From positions 1 to 43,357 of the forward strand of contig JAFZGJ010000105.1 of assembly GCA_017555455.1 (NCBI GenBank): DNA of 43,357 nt. The letters run 5' to 3'. Origin of the DNA: Lachnospiraceae bacterium. Its GTDB lineage: Bacteria; Bacillota; Clostridia; Lachnospirales; Lachnospiraceae. Each line of letters opens with the position of its first letter. The stretch's first letter is position 1. The notes below the pieces were generated by a model, which worked only from the letters and a program-made list of their open reading frames with translations, was not told the origin of the DNA and searched no databases. A program made the translations under genes and the position numbers. Below, piece after piece: positions 8,711-19,094 of the stretch.

Positions 8711-9619
8711 ATGAAGAAAATATTATTAATGGGTCAATTTACAGATCATTTTCGTGAGATAAATAAAAGTCTTACAGGAAAGTATGAAGTAAGGGCATGT
8801 GTAAATAAATTGGAAATATTTAAGGGGATGTTTAAATTAAACAAACCGGATGTTGTAGTTATGCTAATAAATGAATTGAATGAAGCTAATGAAGAGCTGT
8901 TTAAAGAATTAAAAAAAGAACACAGGGATATTCCGGTTGTTTATACAGGGATTAATTTTGAGAATAACGTGATTCCCGATTATCTGATTTCCAAACAATT
9001 GGAATATGTTGCAGTACCCTATACCGTAGAAAATCTTATAGAAAAGATAGAATATGCTATGACAAAAGATATTAGCGAAGAAGAAAATCAGAAAGTTCCT
9101 GAAAAAGTAACAAAAGAGGAAAAAGAGAAGGAAGAAGAAAAAGGGGAAAAAGAAGAAAAAGAGAAGAAAGAAGAAAAAGGGGAAAAAGAGGAAGATAAAA
9201 AAGCTACAGATGACAGTTTACCCACAGAAAAAAATACCGGTAGCAATGAACATCGGAAAAAGTCGGTTTTAGTTGTAGATGATAGTGGTATATTTTTAAG
9301 AATGATGAAAGGGCTTTTAGAGGACAAATATGATGTGTCGGTAACTACTTCCGGTTTAAAGGCAATATCCTTGATTCATGAGAAAAAAACGGATTTGATT
9401 CTTCTGGATTACGAGATGCCACTATATGACGGGCGTGAAACTATGATGAAAATACGTGAATCGGAATCTACGAAGGATATTCCTATTGTATTTGTGACTG
9501 CAGTAAATGATAAAGAACATATTAAAGCAGTACTTTCACAAAGACCTGCAGGATATTTATTAAAACCATTAGACAAAGAGCGATTGATAAAAACAGTAAA
9601 AGAAATTATTGGAGAATAA
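8711..9619 (+). CDS. Two-domain response regulator with a degenerate first receiver
   Basis: I chose the ATG at 8711 because AGGAGG (8698-8703) lies 7 bases before it, giving 302 residues; an ATG at 8690 has no such site. Residues 1-115 look like a receiver fold but lack the acidic pocket and phospho-acceptor Asp (the relevant strand reads DVVVMLINEL). A highly charged Glu/Lys linker follows, including a 12-residue repeat. The C-terminal receiver (about 185-302) is canonical: VVDDSG, Asp233 in LLDYEMPLYDG, a Thr in FVTA, and KPLD. There is no DNA-binding output domain, so it probably acts by protein contact. It starts 22 bases after the hybrid kinase stop and is its likely partner. Confidence 0.87.
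   Translation: MKKILLMGQFTDHFREINKSLTGKYEVRACVNKLEIFKGMFKLNKPDVVVMLINELNEANEELFKELKKEHRDIPVVYTGINFENNVIPDYLISKQLEYVAVPYTVENLIEKIEYAMTKDISEEENQKVPEKVTKEEKEKEEEKGEKEEKEKKEEKGEKEEDKKATDDSLPTEKNTGSNEHRKKSVLVVDDSGIFLRMMKGLLEDKYDVSVTTSGLKAISLIHEKKTDLILLDYEMPLYDGRETMMKIRESESTKDIPIVFVTAVNDKEHIKAVLSQRPAGYLLKPLDKERLIKTVKEIIGE
9125..9196 (+). repeat. 36-bp in-frame tandem duplication in the regulator linker
   Basis: Two near-identical 36-base units (9125-9160 and 9161-9196) encode KEKEEEKGEKEE and KEKKEEKGEKEE within the Glu/Lys linker. Length variation here would keep the reading frame and change only the spacing between the two receiver domains. Confidence 0.85.
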
Positions 9620-9697
9620 GGGAATGACAAATAAAGGCAAACGTGTTATATTAGGTGAGTTAATGTTTTAGGAAAAAGAAATAGGAGAATTATTGAA

Positions 9698-10543
9698 ATG
9701 ATTAAAAATGTATTAAAAGGTATGGTAATCGGAATTGCTAATATCATTCCCGGTGTCAGCGGTGGAACCATGATGGTTGCCATGGGTATTTATGATAAGT
9801 TAATCCACTGTATCACCCATTTGTTTAGTGAGTTTAAAAAGAATGTTTTATTTTTAGCGCCAATCGCTGTAGGTATGGCGTTAGCGATTGTGGGCAGTTC
9901 TTTTACCATTGAAAAAATGTTTGAAAGTTTTCCTTTCCAGACCAGTCTTTTATTTGTTGGTTTAGTAGTAGGCGGTCTTCCTGCTATGTGGAAAAATGTA
10001 AAGGGAAAAGAAATAAAAGTTGGACACATTATCACTTGTGTACTTTTCCTTGCCTTAGTGGTTGGAATGGCATTGCTTGGGGAAAAAGAAGGAAATGCAG
10101 CAAATTTAAGCTTTAATATTGTAAATGTAGTAAAATTGTTCGGAGTAGGTGTTATAGCGGCAGCAACTATGGTAATTCCCGGTGTCAGCGGATCTATGGT
10201 TCTTTTGCTGCTAGGCTATTACAATCCGATTCTTTCTGCAATCAATGGATTTATCCGTGCAGCATTATCTTTTGATATTCCTGCTATTATGACAGGTGTG
10301 GGAATTTTAGCACCTTTTGGTATTGGTGTGGTAGTAGGAGTCTTTGCCATTGCAAAATTAATTGAAATTATTTTTGCAAAATTTCCACTATATGCATATT
10401 GGGGAATTATCGGTTTAATTGTAGCTTCACCATTTGCAATTCTTGCTATGGGGTCCTTTACCACAATTACTGCAATTAGTATTGTAACAGGTGTAGTAGC
10501 CTTGGCAGTTGGATTTGTAATTGCCATGAAACTGGGAGAATAA
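9698..10543 (+). CDS. popT: Polyprenyl-phosphate transporter, DUF368/PopT family
   Basis: This polytopic membrane protein of 281 residues has about eight hydrophobic segments and two copies of the family motif, PGVSGGT at 18-24 and PGVSGS at 161-166, giving an inverted-repeat fold. DUF368 proteins were recently linked to returning undecaprenyl phosphate to the cytoplasmic face of the membrane, which recycles the lipid carrier for peptidoglycan and teichoic acids. The ATG at 9698 follows AGGAGA. It stands alone behind the kinase/regulator pair and is closed by a strong terminator. The visible sequence gives no direct link to the two-component system. The family call is firm; the substrate is inferred from the family. 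Confidence 0.88.
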   Translation: MIKNVLKGMVIGIANIIPGVSGGTMMVAMGIYDKLIHCITHLFSEFKKNVLFLAPIAVGMALAIVGSSFTIEKMFESFPFQTSLLFVGLVVGGLPAMWKNVKGKEIKVGHIITCVLFLALVVGMALLGEKEGNAANLSFNIVNVVKLFGVGVIAAATMVIPGVSGSMVLLLLGYYNPILSAINGFIRAALSFDIPAIMTGVGILAPFGIGVVVGVFAIAKLIEIIFAKFPLYAYWGIIGLIVASPFAILAMGSFTTITAISIVTGVVALAVGFVIAMKLGE

Positions 10544-10609
10544 ATGATTTTCTTATAGCTTTTTAAGCTGCAAAAAGATTTTAGCGAAATCTGAATAAAA
10601 AGTAACATA

Positions 10610-10655
10610 AAGTACAGAACAAACATTCGAAGTTGTTCTGTACTTTATTTTTATC
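10610..10655 (+). terminator. Intrinsic terminator after popT
   Basis: AAGTACAGAACAA (10610-10622) and TTGTTCTGTACTT (10633-10645) form a perfect 13-bp stem with a 10-base loop, followed by TATTTTTAT. The remaining bases up to uvrB (10656-10754) are AT-rich with several TATAAT-like hexamers but no convincing -35 partner. Confidence 0.85.
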
Positions 10656-10754
10656 TTCTGCTATAATCAAGCTGAAACATAAAAGAAATTATAATAAATT
10701 TAGATTAGTTTATAATAACAAAGAAGATACTTGGTTCATAAAGGAGGTACTTTC

Positions 10755-12749
<1,995 letters not shown>

Positions 12750-12766
12750 GATATAGATAAGTATTC

Positions 12767-15655
12767 ATGAATAAGAAAGAGATTATAGAAAGAGCTATGG
12801 CAGAATTTAAGAAAATGTTGCCCCGAAAAGAATACATTAAAATCCGGGGAGCAAGTGAACATAATTTAAAAGGAATTGACGTAGATATCCCCAGAAATGA
12901 ATTTGTGGTTTTGACAGGATTGTCAGGTTCCGGAAAGTCATCTTTGGCTTTTGATACTATTTATGCAGAAGGTCAGAGACGATATATGGAATCCGTATCT
13001 TCCTATGCAAGACAGTTTTTGGGACAGATGGAAAAGCCTAATGTAGAGAAAATCGAGGGTCTTTCTCCGGCCATTTCCATTGACCAGAAATCCACCAACC
13101 GCAACCCTCGTTCTACGGTAGGAACGGTAACAGAGATATATGACTATTTCCGATTATTATATGCCAGAATCGGAACTCCTCATTGTCCTGATTGCGGAAA
13201 AGAGATTTCCAAACAATCTGTAGACCAGATGGTAGACCATATTATGGACTTACCTGAAGGAACCAAAATTCAGCTTCTGGCACCTACAGTCCGAGGGCGA
13301 AAAGGGGAACATGTTAAGGTTTTGGACAAAGCCAAAAGAAGCGGCTATGTCCGTGTGCGTATTGACGGCAATATGTATGAACTGGAGGAAGAAATTAAGT
13401 TAGATAAAAATATCAAACACAATATCGAAATTGTAGTAGACCGTTTAGTGGTAAAACCGGGAATCCAAAGAAGATTAACTGACTCTATAGAAAATGTTTT
13501 GGATTTAACGGAAGGTTTGTTAATGGTGGATGTCATTGGTGGTGAAACTATGACCTTTAGTCAGAGCTTTTCCTGTCCGGATTGCGGAACCAGTGTAGAT
13601 GAAATTGAACCCAGAAGCTTTTCCTTTAACAATCCGTTTGGTGCCTGTCCGGGATGTTTTGGTTTGGGATATAAGATGGAATTTGATGTAGACTTAATGA
13701 TTCCCGATCGAAGATTAAGTATTAATGAAGGTGCTATTGCGGTTATGGGATGGCAGTCCTGTAACGATGGAAAAAGCTTTTCCAATGCTATTTTGAGAGC
13801 CTTGTGTGAAGAATATGGATTTGATTTGGATACACCTTTTGAGAAATATCCGCAGAAAATTCAAGATGTTTTACTATACGGGACCAATGGGAAAGAAGTA
13901 AAAGTATACTATAAAGGACAACGTGGAGAAGGAACTTATCCCGTAGCTTTTGAAGGATTAATCAAAAATGTGGAACGAAGATATCGGGAAACTTTTTCAG
14001 AAAGCTCCAAACAGGAATATGAAACTTTTATGCAGATTACCCCTTGTAAGGAATGTAGGGGAATGCGTTTGAAGAAATCCTCCTTGGCAGTTACGGTATG
14101 TGATAAGAATATTCATGAAATTACTAATTTATCTATTGGCAGTCTTCAGGAATTTTTAAATGGAATGGAACTGTCTCCTACCAAGCAGATGATTGGAAAA
14201 CAGGTGTTAAAAGAAATCAAGGCCAGAGTGGGATTTTTGATGGATGTAGGTTTAGATTATTTATCTTTATCCCGTGCTACCGCCAGTTTGTCCGGAGGAG
14301 AAGCACAAAGAATCCGTCTGGCAACCCAGATTGGTTCCGGCTTAGTAGGTGTATGCTATATTTTGGATGAACCAAGTATCGGACTTCATCAAAGAGATAA
14401 TGATAAGCTTTTGGCTACCCTACAGAATCTGAGGGATATGGGAAATACCCTGATTGTAGTAGAACACGATGAGGATACCATGTTTGCGGCAGATCATATT
14501 GTAGATATCGGTCCGGGAGCGGGAAGTCACGGAGGGCAGGTGGTTGCCCAGGGAACTGCAGAAGAAATTATGCAGGTGGAAGAATCTATAACCGGACAGT
14601 ATTTAAGTGGTAAACTACAGATTCCGGTTCCGACTACCAGAAGAACAGCTACAGGATGGATAAAAGTATGCAAAGCACAGGAAAACAATTTGAAAAAGGT
14701 AGACGTAGAGATTCCTTTGGGAGTCATGACCTGTGTCACCGGTGTTTCCGGTTCGGGAAAAAGTTCCCTGGTAAATGAAATCCTTTATAAATCTCTGGCA
14801 AAACAGTTGAACCGTGCCAGAACTATTGCAGGAAAACATGAAAAAATAGAAGGTGTAGAGCAGCTGGATAAGGTCATTGATATTGACCAGTCACCCATTG
14901 GAAGAACACCACGTTCCAATCCTGCAACTTACACCGGAGTTTTTGATCAGATTCGTGATTTGTTTGCATCCACACCGGATGCAAAAGCCAAAGGCTATAG
15001 CAAAGGACGATTCAGTTTCAATGTTAAGGGTGGACGTTGTGAAGCCTGCAGCGGAGACGGAATTATTAAAATTGAGATGCATTTCCTTCCGGATGTTTAC
15101 GTGCCTTGTGAAGTTTGTCAGGGAAAACGTTATAATAGAGAAACCTTGGATGTAAAATATAAAGGTAAGAGTATTTTTGATGTACTGGATATGACCGTAG
15201 AAGAGGCTATGCCCTTTTTTGAAAATCTTCCGAGTATCCGGCGGAAAATAGAAACCCTTTATGATGTAGGTCTTTCCTACGTAAAATTGGGACAGCCTTC
15301 TACCACACTTTCCGGAGGGGAAGCACAGCGTATTAAATTGGCCACAGAACTGAGCAAACGGAGTACAGGACATACCATCTATATTTTGGATGAACCTACC
15401 ACCGGACTTCATTTTGCGGATGTGCATAAATTGATTGAGATTCTTCACCGTTTGGCAGAAGGAGGAAATACCGTTGTGGTAATTGAGCATAATCTGGATG
15501 TTATTAAGACTGCGGACTATATCATTGATATGGGACCGGAAGGTGGAGACAGAGGTGGTACAGTAGTTGCCAAAGGAACTCCGGAAGAAGTGGCTCAGGT
15601 ACCGGGTTCTTATACCGGAAAATATGTGAAGAAAATTCTGGAACGTGACATCTAA
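12767..15655 (+). CDS. uvrA: Excinuclease ABC subunit A
   Basis: UvrA is the damage-sensing ABC ATPase of nucleotide excision repair; it dimerises and hands damaged DNA to UvrB. There are two ABC modules, with Walker A motifs GLSGSGKSS (51-59) and GVSGSGKSS (659-667), two LSGGEAQRI signatures, and zinc-finger CxxC pairs (CPDCGK, CPDCGT/CPGC, CEAC/CEVC). The conserved N-terminus normally begins near KEYIKIRGA, here residues 21-29. The ATG at 12767 (962 residues) therefore adds about 20 residues and lacks a strong ribosome site; ATGs at 12797 or just before MLPRKEY are alternatives. It is translated after uvrB and closed by a hairpin terminator. Confidence 0.97.
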   Translation: MNKKEIIERAMAEFKKMLPRKEYIKIRGASEHNLKGIDVDIPRNEFVVLTGLSGSGKSSLAFDTIYAEGQRRYMESVSSYARQFLGQMEKPNVEKIEGLSPAISIDQKSTNRNPRSTVGTVTEIYDYFRLLYARIGTPHCPDCGKEISKQSVDQMVDHIMDLPEGTKIQLLAPTVRGRKGEHVKVLDKAKRSGYVRVRIDGNMYELEEEIKLDKNIKHNIEIVVDRLVVKPGIQRRLTDSIENVLDLTEGLLMVDVIGGETMTFSQSFSCPDCGTSVDEIEPRSFSFNNPFGACPGCFGLGYKMEFDVDLMIPDRRLSINEGAIAVMGWQSCNDGKSFSNAILRALCEEYGFDLDTPFEKYPQKIQDVLLYGTNGKEVKVYYKGQRGEGTYPVAFEGLIKNVERRYRETFSESSKQEYETFMQITPCKECRGMRLKKSSLAVTVCDKNIHEITNLSIGSLQEFLNGMELSPTKQMIGKQVLKEIKARVGFLMDVGLDYLSLSRATASLSGGEAQRIRLATQIGSGLVGVCYILDEPSIGLHQRDNDKLLATLQNLRDMGNTLIVVEHDEDTMFAADHIVDIGPGAGSHGGQVVAQGTAEEIMQVEESITGQYLSGKLQIPVPTTRRTATGWIKVCKAQENNLKKVDVEIPLGVMTCVTGVSGSGKSSLVNEILYKSLAKQLNRARTIAGKHEKIEGVEQLDKVIDIDQSPIGRTPRSNPATYTGVFDQIRDLFASTPDAKAKGYSKGRFSFNVKGGRCEACSGDGIIKIEMHFLPDVYVPCEVCQGKRYNRETLDVKYKGKSIFDVLDMTVEEAMPFFENLPSIRRKIETLYDVGLSYVKLGQPSTTLSGGEAQRIKLATELSKRSTGHTIYILDEPTTGLHFADVHKLIEILHRLAEGGNTVVVIEHNLDVIKTADYIIDMGPEGGDRGGTVVAKGTPEEVAQVPGSYTGKYVKKILERDI

Positions 15656-15740
15656 AGTTTTTGGATAGCTTACCGAAATATATGTTACAGGAAAGCAGGT
15701 TTGGCCAACTTGTTTAAATGAATATAGACAGAACCACGGA

Positions 15741-15790
15741 GGGTATATGAAAAAGAAACGGATTTTCTTTTTTGATATACCCTTTTTTAT
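15741..15790 (+). terminator. Intrinsic terminator after uvrA
   Basis: GGGTATATGAAAAAGAAA (15741-15758) pairs with the segment ending TTTGATATACCC (about 15764-15782), forming a stem of about 18 bp followed by TTTTTTAT. The hairpin covers the TTG at 15772, which argues against that codon as a start for the downstream gene. Confidence 0.85.
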
Positions 15791-15894
15791 ATTTGCCAAA
15801 GGCAAGGCAGAGAAAGTGTGGTTGTAACAGGGAAGGAACAACATATAAAGGTCCACTGTCGGGAAAGGATTGGTCAAAAACAGCAAATAAGCTG

Positions 15895-17139
15895 ATGACA
15901 AAAAATATAAACTTGAAAATAGATTCTTCTTACATAGGAATGGAATCCGGCAGGACATATCAGTCCTCTTCAACAGGGAAGTTATCGTTTTGGGTACAAG
16001 TGGGAAGTACCAATAAAGAATCACAGGTAAGTGGGGGATTGCACAGCGAAGAGGAGACACTTAGTGGGGAACACGCACTTGCAGAAAGAAGAAAAGGAAA
16101 CTTATCCAAAGAGCAGGAGAAAGCAGATACTATAAAGCAAGAAAATTCAGATGCAGAAGAAGCAACAGAATTGACGGAGGCACAGGGGAAACTGAGTCAA
16201 ACTATGGGAATCAGGAGAATTCCTCAGTTAAACAGAGTGGAAGAATATCATGCCTTGGAGGATATCAGGCAACAATGTATTCTTTATCTTTGGACCATTT
16301 TCTTTGGAGAAAGCAGAGCCAATGAAATGGCAGACAAGATGGGAGTGCAGCGAAGCAGTAATCAAGGGACATACTATCAAAACAGTTCATGGATGCAATC
16401 AGGTACTTTGATGCAGGGGCAATTACAAACTCTGCAAACTTTAAAACCGGCCACATTTACCATCACTGCAGAAAGAGAAACCATATATATGGAATCGGAA
16501 AGTACTAATTTTACTACTACGGGAATGGTGAAAACTGCAGATGGCAGAGAAATTTCTTTTAATTTGGATGTTTCCATGAGCCGTAGTTTTACGCAGTATA
16601 CCAAAGAAACGGTACAGAATGTAGCATCTTTTATTGATCCTTTGGTGATAAATCTAAATGGAAATATTGCAGAGGTTTCCGACCAGAAGTTTTACTTTGA
16701 TTTGGATGCAGATGGGGAAGAAGAAGCCATTTCCAGATTATGTGAGGACAGCGGATATTTGGCGTTAGACCGGAATCAGGATGGTAAAATTAATGATGGT
16801 TCCGAACTCTTTGGGACAAAGTCAGGAGATGGTTTTGAAGATTTGGCTGTTTACGATAAAGACGGTAATGGTTGGATTGATGAGAATGATGCTATTTGGG
16901 AAAAACTAAAAATCTGGGTTCAGGATGAACATGGCAATTCCAAGCTTTATTCTTTGGCAGAACAAGGAGTCGGTGCTATCTGCCTGCAAAACGTGTCCAC
17001 AGAATTTGGACAGAGAGGAAGCCATGGGGATATCAATGCAGCTATACGGAATACAGGAATTTTCTTATATGAAAACGGTACGGCAGGAACCATACAACAT
17101 CTGGATTTAGCAAGAAGTAACATTGCAAAATATGCATAA
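15895..17139 (+). CDS. Uncharacterised protein with EF-hand-like calcium loops
   Basis: I do not recognise a named family. From the ATG at 15895 it has about 414 residues; a TTG at 15913 (before KIDSSYIGMESG) is another possible start, and neither has a good ribosome site. There is no signal peptide. The first 150 residues are polar and Glu/Lys/Gln rich. The C-terminal half has acidic loops of EF-hand or dockerin type: DLDADGEEEA, DRNQDGKINDGSE and DKDGNGWIDENDA, each with D-x-D/N-x-D-G spacing. FDLDADG followed by LALDRNQDGKI and ELFG resembles calcium-binding repeat regions of surface-associated proteins. It precedes spoIID after a short gap, but co-transcription is uncertain because a sigma-E-like promoter starts at its stop codon. 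Role unknown. Confidence 0.75.
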   Translation: MTKNINLKIDSSYIGMESGRTYQSSSTGKLSFWVQVGSTNKESQVSGGLHSEEETLSGEHALAERRKGNLSKEQEKADTIKQENSDAEEATELTEAQGKLSQTMGIRRIPQLNRVEEYHALEDIRQQCILYLWTIFFGESRANEMADKMGVQRSSNQGTYYQNSSWMQSGTLMQGQLQTLQTLKPATFTITAERETIYMESESTNFTTTGMVKTADGREISFNLDVSMSRSFTQYTKETVQNVASFIDPLVINLNGNIAEVSDQKFYFDLDADGEEEAISRLCEDSGYLALDRNQDGKINDGSELFGTKSGDGFEDLAVYDKDGNGWIDENDAIWEKLKIWVQDEHGNSKLYSLAEQGVGAICLQNVSTEFGQRGSHGDINAAIRNTGIFLYENGTAGTIQHLDLARSNIAKYA

Positions 17140-17161
17140 ACAGAACAAGCCCACATATAAT
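17134..17161 (+). promoter_or_regulatory. Candidate sigma-E promoter for spoIID
   Basis: GCATAAA (17134-17140), a 13-base spacer and CATATAAT (17154-17161) resemble the sigma-E consensus (-35 KMATATT, -10 CATACAMT). It overlaps the stop of the preceding gene and lies about 60 bases before the spoIID start. spoIID is a known sigma-E gene in Bacillus. This is a motif match only. Confidence 0.35.
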
Positions 17162-17223
17162 GAAGAAAAGCAGATAACCGGGAACAGAACCGGGGTGTGT
17201 TATTATTCAGACAGAGGTGGGCA

Positions 17224-18195
17224 ATGGCAAGGATAAAAATAAAAACACAAAGTAAAAAAAGGAGAGAAACAAAGGGGATGCTTTTTGTAACTCTTCTTTT
17301 TTTTATTTTATTTCCTTATATTATCAGTGGTTTCAGCAAGGTGGAAAAACAGAGTATAACCTTGGAAGCAGAACCGGGACGGATTTGGGTATTGGAAGAA
17401 AAAATATGGGGTGGAAGAAAGATACCCCTGGAAGAATATTTGATTGGAATGGTGGCAGCAACCATTCCGGCGGAATATACATTGGAAACCTTAAAAGCAC
17501 AGGCAATTATACTCCGCTCTTTTTCTGTGACCTATATGGAAAAAGAGGAAGGGAAAAAGATAATTAAAGACCGGTTCCTGAGAGAATATTATTTGTCGGA
17601 ACAAAATTGTGAACAACTATGGTCGGAATCCGCAGGGGAACATTTACAAAAAATAAAGCAGGCGGTGGAAGAAACAAAAGGAATCGTTATGGTGTGTGAA
17701 GGAGATATTATAAAACCCCCTTTTTGCCGGATGACCAACGGAAGTACCCGCGATATTACAGAATATGTAGTTCATAAGGAGCTATATGATTATATGAAAA
17801 GCGTAAGCTGTAAAGAGGATGAAATGGCAGAGGATGCGGTCCAATATGTGGAAATGACACAGAAAGAATTTGAAGAAACCATAAGAAAAAAATTGGGAGT
17901 GGAGGATAAAAATTTGGATAAAGTAACCATATACAAGGATTCCTTAAATTATGTGAAAACGGTAGAAATCGGGGAAGCACAGTTTGACGGAGAAGAATTC
18001 CGAAAAGCTTTTGGGTTGAACTCCTCCAGTTATTCCTTGGAAAAAATTAATAATAACATTGAAATTCAGACAAGAGGTATTGGACATGGATATGGATTTT
18101 CCCAACACACAGCCAATGAAAGGGCAAAAAACGGAAATAATTATAAAGATTTGCTGACCTACTTTTTTTCCAATATTTCCCTGGAAAAAATATAA
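17224..18195 (+). CDS. spoIID: SpoIID-family protein lacking the usual catalytic Glu
   Basis: SpoIID is a membrane-anchored lytic transglycosylase of the mother cell that remodels septal peptidoglycan during engulfment, working with SpoIIP and SpoIIM. The ATG at 17224 follows AGGTGG and gives 323 residues with an N-terminal anchor (about residues 18-37). The family core GMVAATIPAEYTLETLKAQA is present, as is the C-terminal GHGYGFSQHTANERAK. In active SpoIID proteins the position after VAA/VAS is the catalytic Glu (E88 in B. subtilis), but here it is Thr80 (codon ACC at 17461). It may be a non-enzymatic paralogue, or the chemistry may differ. The adjacent spoIIQ-like gene supports an engulfment role. 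Confidence 0.85.
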   Translation: MARIKIKTQSKKRRETKGMLFVTLLFFILFPYIISGFSKVEKQSITLEAEPGRIWVLEEKIWGGRKIPLEEYLIGMVAATIPAEYTLETLKAQAIILRSFSVTYMEKEEGKKIIKDRFLREYYLSEQNCEQLWSESAGEHLQKIKQAVEETKGIVMVCEGDIIKPPFCRMTNGSTRDITEYVVHKELYDYMKSVSCKEDEMAEDAVQYVEMTQKEFEETIRKKLGVEDKNLDKVTIYKDSLNYVKTVEIGEAQFDGEEFRKAFGLNSSSYSLEKINNNIEIQTRGIGHGYGFSQHTANERAKNGNNYKDLLTYFFSNISLEKI

Positions 18196-18206
18196 TGAAT
18201 ATTTTG

Positions 18207-18235
18207 GTATAAAGATAAAGGGATAGGAAAAACTA
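18207..18235 (+). promoter_or_regulatory. Candidate sigma-F/sigma-G promoter for spoIIQ
   Basis: GTATA (18207-18211), a 14-base spacer and GGAAAAACTA (18226-18235) fit the forespore pattern GywTA - GgnnAnAnTw. spoIIQ is a classic sigma-F gene. The predicted start of transcription would lie just before the AAGGAGGA ribosome site, leaving an unusually short leader, which lowers confidence. Confidence 0.4.
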
Positions 18236-18256
18236 AGGAAAAAAGGAGGAGAACAG

Positions 18257-19027
18257 ATGAAGCGAAGAAGAAAAAATCAAAAAAGAGAAAGAGCAATTAT
18301 GTTAGGTTCCAGCGTGTTGGTTTTAACAGCATTGACTATGACCGGGATTTATGTAAAAGAAAAGAATCAACCCCGGGACGATGGATATGTGGTAGATTTA
18401 TCACAACTGGAAATGTCCTCTATGGAGGATGACATACAAAAGGAAGAACTGCCGGAGGATTCTCAAACCGTATCCTCTTCCAAGGTAGAAAACAAAAAAA
18501 CTTTGTGGGAAGAGGATTCTTACGACCCGTTGTTAGGGGAATATGATTTTATGAATGAAATAGGTTTGGAAGAAACAGAAAATGGTTTTTTGGCAGCGAA
18601 TGAAGAATTAAGTTTTTCCGAAGAAGAGCAGCTTTTATGGCCTGTGGTGGGAAATGTGCTAATTAACTACAGTATGGAAAAGCCGGTGTATTTTTCAACT
18701 TTAAAACAGTATAAGTGTAACCCTGCCATTGTGATACAGGCAAAAGAGGGACAAAATATTCATGCGGCTGCCAGAGGAAGGGTGACAGAAATTAAGAAAA
18801 CTGAGGAGTTAGGAAATGTTATTACTATGGACCTGGGAAGCGGCTATGAAATTTTTTACGGACAGCTTGATAATATACAGGTGAAAGAGGGTGACATGGT
18901 AGAAAAAGAGGATTATATCGGAGATGTTGCTGCGCCCACCAAGTATTATAGTGTAGAAGGTGACAATGTATATTTCGCATTAAAAAAGAATGGGGAGCCG
19001 GTAAATCCCATGACAAAATTGCAGTAA
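18257..19027 (+). CDS. spoIIQ: SpoIIQ-like protein with degenerate M23/LytM domain
   Basis: This 256-residue protein has a basic N-terminus, one membrane helix (about 14-33), an acidic linker and a C-terminal LytM/M23 fold (about 150-250). SpoIIQ sits in the forespore membrane and meets SpoIIIAH across the septum. The fold pattern is clear (AARGRVTEIKK, GNVITMDLGSGYEIFYGQL, VKEGDMVEKEDYIG, NGEPVNP). The zinc ligands of active M23 enzymes are absent: the H-L-H-F segment reads NVYFAL, and YGQL replaces YAHL. It therefore resembles the inactive Bacillus form rather than clostridial SpoIIQ proteins that keep metal ligands. The ATG at 18257 follows AAGGAGGA. It is downstream of spoIID, an arrangement seen in other Firmicutes. 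Confidence 0.85.
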   Translation: MKRRRKNQKRERAIMLGSSVLVLTALTMTGIYVKEKNQPRDDGYVVDLSQLEMSSMEDDIQKEELPEDSQTVSSSKVENKKTLWEEDSYDPLLGEYDFMNEIGLEETENGFLAANEELSFSEEEQLLWPVVGNVLINYSMEKPVYFSTLKQYKCNPAIVIQAKEGQNIHAAARGRVTEIKKTEELGNVITMDLGSGYEIFYGQLDNIQVKEGDMVEKEDYIGDVAAPTKYYSVEGDNVYFALKKNGEPVNPMTKLQ

Positions 19028-19094
19028 AGCTTTACCTAAAGTCAGGTAAGATGTTATAATGAAAAAACGCGATTATTCAAAGGAGGAAACTATT

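Noticed and set aside
10617-10628. GAACAAACATTC resembling a LexA box before uvrB
   Set aside because: It is one base off the GAACN4GTTC pattern and lies inside the popT terminator stem, over 120 bases before the uvrB start. The match is explained by the hairpin.
14891-16060. Long open frame (389 codons) on the reverse strand
   Set aside because: It runs antisense through the 3' end of uvrA and the terminator, has a Cys/Phe/Ser-rich product without family motifs, and has no ribosome site.
17092-17101. CATACAAC as a sigma-E -10 for spoIID
   Set aside because: The nearest -35-like sequence is about 19 bases away, too far for sigma-E, and it lies inside the preceding coding sequence.
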